Positions 35,421 to 40,185 of a DNA stretch of 40,185 nt are shown here, one piece after another. The notes beneath the pieces are model-generated. The model was not told the DNA's origin, did no database searches, and worked only from the letters and a program-made list of their open reading frames with translations. The stretch is taken from positions 1 to 40,185 of the IMG/VR virus record IMGVR_UViG_3300020411_004483. One strand, given 5' to 3'. The translations under genes and the position numbers were made by a program. Numbering within the stretch: the stretch's first letter is position 1; each line of letters starts with the position of its first letter. The DNA is from a virus.

Positions 35421-35893
35421 CTAACCTCGTACTCTTTAGAGCCTTCTGGAATTTCAATAGTTCTATTTATTGGCCTAAACTTGTTATGAATATACTCAAC
35501 ACCATAAGCACCGCAAGGCACCCTAACTTCCCAATAGCCATCATGATTTGTTAATATGTTTTTTATAAGTTTATTTGACTTATCGTAGACATTGATGGCG
35601 ACACCCTCTATGGGTCTTTTTGCCTTATTTACTATATAGCCAAATACTTTAACATTTCCAAGAACAAGGCGATCAACCTTCCCCTCTGTCTGCACCATGT
35701 CAGATATTGTTGGAGAGGGGTCGACAGACCTGGCCCCAACTGCTGGTGTCGGCACCGCACCAAGTTTTGTAATCTTATTACTTAAGTTCTTTACATTTGT
35801 ATCTATAATCTGCATTCTTTGATCTAATAGCTCTATTTTGTCTAAAATCTGATAAATTGCATCAATTGCAGACTCTTCTCTCTTAGATGGCAT
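35417..35893 (-). CDS. Coiled-coil plus Ig/transthyretin-like virion protein
   Basis: A 158-aa protein in three parts: an N-terminal coiled coil with heptad-like spacing (about residues 6-45, IDAIYQILDKIELLDQRMQI), a Pro/Ala/Ser linker (about 46-70), and a C-terminal beta domain (about 78-158). The last has the carboxypeptidase-regulatory/transthyretin-like pattern: GNVKVFGYIVNKAKRPIEGV, INVYDKSNKLI, TNHDGYWEVRVPCGAYGVEY. Such domains decorate capsids, tails and fibres. The coiled coil suggests a trimer whose beta heads are displayed, so a collar, whisker or fibre-attachment protein fits. It lies between the fibre gene (11-nt gap, GAGG SD) and the 120-aa gene (ATGA overlap). The domain call is fair; the site on the virion is a guess. 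Confidence 0.65.
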   Translation of the reverse strand: MPSKREESAIDAIYQILDKIELLDQRMQIIDTNVKNLSNKITKLGAVPTPAVGARSVDPSPTISDMVQTEGKVDRLVLGNVKVFGYIVNKAKRPIEGVAINVYDKSNKLIKNILTNHDGYWEVRVPCGAYGVEYIHNKFRPINRTIEIPEGSKEYEVR

Positions 35894-35904
35894 ACCCTAC
35901 CTCG

Positions 35905-38900
35905 TTAAGCGTGCTCTATAACATTGGCAACTTCTTGTATATTACTCAGAGTAATGGCGGATGCGCTGGTGTCTATCAAAGAATATGCTGAATTTATAGA
36001 GTTAACAGATGTATTTCCATGAACATTGATATTTTTAAAAGTATTTCCGCTATTTAAATGTACAATGCCCTTTCCATATCCAATTCCGTCGAAATAGCAA
36101 TTTGTTATCTCTATATTCTCAAAAACCTGAGAAGAGTCGCCTCCTATGTGTATTGGCATTTCATTTGGATTCGTGCTTGCCGAAGTAGAGTTTGGAACAA
36201 AATCACTATGACCTATAAAGCTTATATTTTTTACAATAAATCTAGCCTCTTGAGACTGAGACGCTTCTGTTATGTCATTTTTTATCCAAATAACGCAATC
36301 TACTCCGGACGTTGTTGATGGCGGTGCTATTGATTTGTATACGAAATCGGACAGCTCTGCTCCATAGACTATATTTGACGCACTTCCATACTTCCCTATT
36401 ACAAAGACTGGGTTTGTTACGCCACTGATTGCGGTGCTTTCAAGATTATATGAGTTAGCCCTCTTTATTATCGTAGATGGGCCTGATCCCTTTATTTTTA
36501 CATCACGACCTATATATATACTTTGAGAAACTTCATACGTTCCATCTCTTATATGAACAGTGGGAGCCCCCATGTCAGGAAATAATTGTGAAAACCTTCC
36601 TGCGTAGTCAACCGCGCTCTTTATATCTGTAAAGTGTCCAAACCATTGATTGTTTGAAACAATAATATCTTTTGTTAATTTATAATTTACATGATCAACA
36701 TGCAGCCTCATATCTCTTATGACATTTGCAGTTGACGTATCTATGATAACTTTGGCCAAATGACATATGTCCATATCCATAAATGGAGAAATATATCTTG
36801 AAGAGTCATCAGGATCAACAGCCTCGTTTTCTATCAAAATGCATCCGGACCCATCTATTGCTATGTAAAAATCATTTAAATCTGCAGAGCTTGTGCCATA
36901 TACATATCTCAGATCTTGAAATCCATGGTGCTCAAAACGAGTTCCGTTTACAACATAAATTCCTGGCTCTATAGTAATCAAACATGAACCATCACCTGCT
37001 GAGTTATCAACGGAAGAAATAACACCATTTCTTATGACGCCATTTCCCATAAGCTCATTTCTTGGGCCCTGTAAATACCTCTCTATAAAAGCTTCGCTAA
37101 TTATCGTGTCATCAACAGTTCCTGTGGTTCTCTTGTCCACAACCCTTGGAACACCCAGGCCCGAATCTCCAAGTATAAGCCCGAGGTCAGTTGAGTAGCT
37201 TCCTCTGCATATGTGAAGAACTTCATCTGGAGGTTCATCGTAGCCGTTTAAAGTTACCGACAGGGTAACGGCAGGGCTGCCTGTTGTAAATACATCCAAT
37301 ATAACAAATGACATTCTATCATTTGAATATACCTTATATGTACCTGTAGCCCCTACAAAGACTGGCTCCCCAGCGGCAAGAGATGGGTCAGTTAATGTTG
37401 CATATCTAGAGGTGGAAACCGAAAGAGTTGCGGTTTGACCATCCTTTATAAAGTTTCTACTTACATCAGAAACTGCTGCATGAAAACTTGGATCATCAAT
37501 ATTTCCATTAATTACCATTCTTTTTGAATAATGAACATCTTGACTCTCTGTTACAAAGACATCAAACATGATAGATCCATCCCCAGATACCTCATCAAAT
37601 TCCAACTCTCCAATTGGACAAGAGGACCTCATAAAAAAGACTTTGGATGAATCTGACAGCACTCCGCCGAACATTGCCCCTGTAGAATCAAGAGTTATCA
37701 AGCTTTCAGATACAGAGTTTACTCTGTATGTTCCATCGTCACTCTCATCTGTTGACCCCGCTACTACGCATAGGTCACCAATCCTTATTCCTTCTTCGTA
37801 GAAATCTTTTGTTAAACTAGATATATTGATCGTCCCTGTGCTCAAGGCAACTGAAGCGCTGGAATACTCCTTTATCATTCCGAAGCTTTCATGCAATACA
37901 CCGTTTATATGATATGAGTTTCCGTACGTTCCCTCGACCTCTCTTTCCAACATGTATGACAAACCAAGCGTTGATAGCGCATCATTAGAAGCTGCATTTA
38001 CAACTTCAATAGTTCGTTTTTTTGAGTCAGATGAAAAGTTGGGCAAAACATGGGTTAACGCAAGCTCATAACATTTTAATGATCGCATCTTGTAAGCCAT
38101 AATATTTAGATGGTTTCCAACAGCATGTTGATTTATTTGATTTACTATAGTATCTATAGTTTGAGTCGAGTAAGAAGAGTCATAAATATTTATATCAACA
38201 GCATCTTCTCCGTCTATTTTTATAGACAGAGTATCGTTTGATCCGCTTATAATGTTAGATGGCTTTATTCCTGATGAAATTATCGTTGCAGCGTTTGGCA
38301 TTGCAATTTGAATATCTGGGGTATTCGTATGATCATACCTAGGCCTAACGCAACAATTTAGTGCATTTTCATTGTAATTACCATACTCTGCCTTTGTTAT
38401 CTTTCCTGTTATTCCTGGCTGAAAACCGCTTTCTGGCTGGCTATAAACTGTGATATAATCAAGAGATTTATCACTATTTAAAACGACTTCGCTTATTTGA
38501 TACTCTCTGTTATCATTTGGATTTGTAGACCCCATCATTGTAAAGATGTCAAACTTTGAAATGGTTCCAGCTGGAATTGGACTGTCTAAAAAACTTATCC
38601 TCTCAGTGCTTCTTGCGCTTGGGCCGGCATATGAAATTGAAGACTCTGAAATAAGAGTCGTTCCTAACTCCGCAGCCTCTAATGCGTCATAAGAAGAGCC
38701 GGTTCTGATAATTCCATTTGAATTAAAGTTTAGAGTATTATTTCTAAGGCCCTTCCCTTCGATTGAGGCCAGGTCATCAATTGCGCCCTGAAGACTGTTT
38801 GATGTGATTAAATCACTGGTTTCCAGATTGCTATAATATATTTGGGTACCAGTATGAGAGTTGTTTGTTGCAGATAAGCCTTCTCCAGTATATAATATAT

Positions 38901-39456
38901 GAGAGTTATAAATTAACTCTAAAACTTCTTGAACAGTGGCTGTTGTTAAGGCCAAAGTAGCATTAGTGCCCGGTATCGCAGTAGCCTCTTCTGTTGTTAT
39001 AGCCTTTGCCCTGTGTCTATTTACAGCATCTTCATGAACATGTGCGGATACAATTCTATTTAATTCTTCTAAAGTTGCAATTATAACCGCAAGCCTATTG
39101 CTTACTTGGGAAATCTCTTCTTGTAACAGCTCTGTCGGATATCTGAGCCTAAGCTTTGATTCATCTATTGCTGCAGTTTTTGATACATCTTCATTTATTA
39201 TAGGGCCAGACAATATATTGGATCTATCTAGTGCGCTCTTTAAAAGATTTCCATTTTCATCCAGAGCAGCAGCAAGCCTAGCGGCCACGGTGTTTCCTGC
39301 TGCACCCTGAGGGTTTACGCCCAGAGTCTTCTCAACCTGAAATAAAGCTGACCTCAATGAATTAAGAACATCAGATCCTATTTCTGTTATGTTATCTCTA
39401 ACAACTGGTATTTCTACTGATGTGTCTAATTTATTTGGATATTTTGACTTAGGCAT
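35905..39456 (-). CDS. Tail fibre / appendage protein with pectate-lyase-like beta-helix
   Basis: An 1183-aa protein likely to contact the host surface. The N-terminal 150 residues are helical (LNSLRSALFQVEKTLGVNPQ, EISQVSNRLAVIIATLEELN) and include the fibre-type motif GPIINEDVSKTAAIDESKLR near 84-103, typical of trimeric virion-attachment regions. The middle (about 200-930) is a string of beta-rich segments. Residues about 935-1150 look like a right-handed beta-helix: FTDIKSAVDYAGRFSQLFPD, APTVHIRDGTYEVSQSIYIG, VKIKGSGPSTIIKRA, then strand repeats such as FENIEITNCYFDGIGYGKGI. Such helices in fibres bind or cleave polysaccharide, but I cannot point to catalytic residues. The gene starts 10 nt after the chaperone-domain fibre gene with AGAGGA as SD. 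Receptor binding or depolymerase activity are both possible. Confidence 0.75.
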   Translation of the reverse strand: MPKSKYPNKLDTSVEIPVVRDNITEIGSDVLNSLRSALFQVEKTLGVNPQGAAGNTVAARLAAALDENGNLLKSALDRSNILSGPIINEDVSKTAAIDESKLRLRYPTELLQEEISQVSNRLAVIIATLEELNRIVSAHVHEDAVNRHRAKAITTEEATAIPGTNATLALTTATVQEVLELIYNSHILYTGEGLSATNNSHTGTQIYYSNLETSDLITSNSLQGAIDDLASIEGKGLRNNTLNFNSNGIIRTGSSYDALEAAELGTTLISESSISYAGPSARSTERISFLDSPIPAGTISKFDIFTMMGSTNPNDNREYQISEVVLNSDKSLDYITVYSQPESGFQPGITGKITKAEYGNYNENALNCCVRPRYDHTNTPDIQIAMPNAATIISSGIKPSNIISGSNDTLSIKIDGEDAVDINIYDSSYSTQTIDTIVNQINQHAVGNHLNIMAYKMRSLKCYELALTHVLPNFSSDSKKRTIEVVNAASNDALSTLGLSYMLEREVEGTYGNSYHINGVLHESFGMIKEYSSASVALSTGTINISSLTKDFYEEGIRIGDLCVVAGSTDESDDGTYRVNSVSESLITLDSTGAMFGGVLSDSSKVFFMRSSCPIGELEFDEVSGDGSIMFDVFVTESQDVHYSKRMVINGNIDDPSFHAAVSDVSRNFIKDGQTATLSVSTSRYATLTDPSLAAGEPVFVGATGTYKVYSNDRMSFVILDVFTTGSPAVTLSVTLNGYDEPPDEVLHICRGSYSTDLGLILGDSGLGVPRVVDKRTTGTVDDTIISEAFIERYLQGPRNELMGNGVIRNGVISSVDNSAGDGSCLITIEPGIYVVNGTRFEHHGFQDLRYVYGTSSADLNDFYIAIDGSGCILIENEAVDPDDSSRYISPFMDMDICHLAKVIIDTSTANVIRDMRLHVDHVNYKLTKDIIVSNNQWFGHFTDIKSAVDYAGRFSQLFPDMGAPTVHIRDGTYEVSQSIYIGRDVKIKGSGPSTIIKRANSYNLESTAISGVTNPVFVIGKYGSASNIVYGAELSDFVYKSIAPPSTTSGVDCVIWIKNDITEASQSQEARFIVKNISFIGHSDFVPNSTSASTNPNEMPIHIGGDSSQVFENIEITNCYFDGIGYGKGIVHLNSGNTFKNINVHGNTSVNSINSAYSLIDTSASAITLSNIQEVANVIEHA

Positions 39457-39466
39457 CTATATTCCT

Positions 39467-40185
39467 CTAACCACAATGATAGGTGCATCCAACGAATGCT
39501 TTTCTATAAGTTTCACCATTATGAGTAAACTCATAACATTCATAAATATTACTATTTAAATCAAAATCACAATCGCAGGTTATTTTTGCAACTGTATAAT
39601 TATGCAGAATATCATCATCCTGCCTCATTCCATGACCAGGAATTTCGCATGTTGTTATGAAATCACCACTTTCCAGTGGTCCATTTATATTGCAAACCCA
39701 TATTGCACCCTCTCCAAGAGAGTTTATCATCACCCTATCGTCTCCTTTCTCTTTTGGATAAACACTTACAAAGCGTCCCATTGAGAAGCTCCTCGAATCA
39801 TCATTTGGATCTTCTGCATCGGAAACAACTCCGAAAACTGATTTTTGCATTTTTTTACTTGAAAGTTCCACAAACGGAATTGCTTCATTTATAGTTATTC
39901 CTCTATGCAGGTATGACCCGGAGGCTGCAACTATAAGCCCAACTTCAGCTTCAGCACGCTCGACAGAGTTCCCTTCAGAATATAACGCCCTATGCTGCCC
40001 AGTAAAATTCATCTTCTCACTGCCGCCTGTGGAATTGTTAATATATCCTGTTAAGATATGATTAACAGAATCATCGTTGCTATCTGCCCTATTACAAGAC
40101 CAAGTAAAACAAAGAGAGCCCGGATCTGGACTGCTCATGAAGCTCAAAGGGAAGGTTATGTGCCAGGTTGCAACGCCTGTACTCG
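39467..40185 (-). CDS. Fibre protein C-terminus with Peptidase_G2-like intramolecular chaperone domain, partial (right edge)
   Basis: The frame is open from the TAG at 39467 to the right edge. Starts inside the window (TTG 40147, ATG 40138) are probably not real: the upstream frame continues sensibly (STGVATWHITFPLSF) and no SD precedes the ATG. The visible part is about 238 residues. Segments VERAEAEVGLIVAASGSYLH, ITINEAIPFVELS, VFGVVSDAEDPNDD, MINSLGEGAIWVCNINGPLE and GDFITTCEIPGHGMRQDDDI match the style of Peptidase_G2 / intramolecular-chaperone domains, which trimerise a fibre and are then cut off by self-cleavage. The C-terminus is Cys-rich (TCDCDF, YECYEF, CTYHCG) and might bind metal or form disulfides. 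It lies just before the beta-helix fibre gene. The parent fibre's main part is outside the window. Confidence 0.75.
   Translation of the reverse strand, partial: STGVATWHITFPLSFMSSPDPGSLCFTWSCNRADSNDDSVNHILTGYINNSTGGSEKMNFTGQHRALYSEGNSVERAEAEVGLIVAASGSYLHRGITINEAIPFVELSSKKMQKSVFGVVSDAEDPNDDSRSFSMGRFVSVYPKEKGDDRVMINSLGEGAIWVCNINGPLESGDFITTCEIPGHGMRQDDDILHNYTVAKITCDCDFDLNSNIYECYEFTHNGETYRKAFVGCTYHCG

Noticed and set aside
1-40185. A contractile injection system or R-type tailocin instead of a phage
   Set aside because: A frameshifted tail chaperone with a tape measure, very large fibre genes and no AAA+ ATPase or effector-like gene in the cluster favour a phage. It cannot be excluded fully because no head genes lie in the window.
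1-40185. Alternative genetic code (TAG or TGA reassigned, as in some large phages)
   Set aside because: TAG ends the gpJ-like, gp25-like and spike genes, and TGA ends the hub gene and several others, each followed at once by a start with SD. The standard bacterial code fits.
1-40185. tRNAs, CRISPR arrays, insertion sequences, attachment sites, origins
   Set aside because: None was seen on reading both strands. Intergenic space is too short for most, and no direct-repeat array or transposase-like frame was recognised.

Overview
The window is a single block of late structural genes from a tailed double-stranded DNA phage with a contractile tail (myovirus morphotype), probably a large or jumbo phage. 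Every supported gene lies on the minus strand, so transcription runs from right (40185) to left (1). The DNA is AT-rich. Most genes are 0-15 nt apart or overlap (TAATG, ATGA), and most start codons carry a purine-rich Shine-Dalgarno (SD) sequence such as GGAGG or AGGAG, which points to a bacterial host. TAA, TAG and TGA all end recognisable genes, so there is no sign of stop-codon reassignment. I cannot name the host. No stretch over 300 bases lacks a gene; the longest gaps are about 70-95 nt.

In transcription order the layout is as follows. (1) Host-contact proteins: the C-terminal part of a fibre protein with an intramolecular-chaperone (Peptidase_G2-like) domain, open at the right edge, then a 1183-aa fibre with a beta-helix. 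(2) Connector genes: a small coiled-coil plus Ig/transthyretin-like protein, a 120-aa unknown, and a 268-aa protein that may be a tail terminator. (3) The tail shaft: a 1098-aa sheath and a 213-aa tube, closed by a strong intrinsic terminator at 30189-30220. (4) Tail assembly: a tail-assembly chaperone pair joined by a complete -1 programmed frameshift signal (T TTA AAA, 8-nt spacer, stem-loop), then a 658-aa tape measure. (5) The baseplate: a 338-aa initiator-like protein, a 1766-aa hub, an 828-aa central spike, a 2712-aa giant protein, a 684-aa unknown, a gp25/gpW-like wedge, a 1109-aa gpJ/gp6-like wedge, and a 1421-aa or longer wedge/adhesion protein with a LamG-like region cut by the left edge.

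The order sheath, tube, frameshifted chaperone, tape measure, hub, spike, W, J, next wedge follows the P2/Mu/T4 tail logic, and position supports several calls where sequence similarity alone is weak. What stands out is size: sheath, hub, spike and wedges are about 1.4 to 4.5 times their T4 counterparts and carry inserted beta-rich modules, some apparently shared between proteins. The least explained item is the 2712-aa protein between spike and gp25. It has a roughly 80-residue run of very hydrophobic sequence in its middle, next to an Ala-rich helical region and Gly linkers. This is unusual for a baseplate protein and could be a membrane-inserting element. All functional names come from reading translated sequence and gene order; no database search was run.
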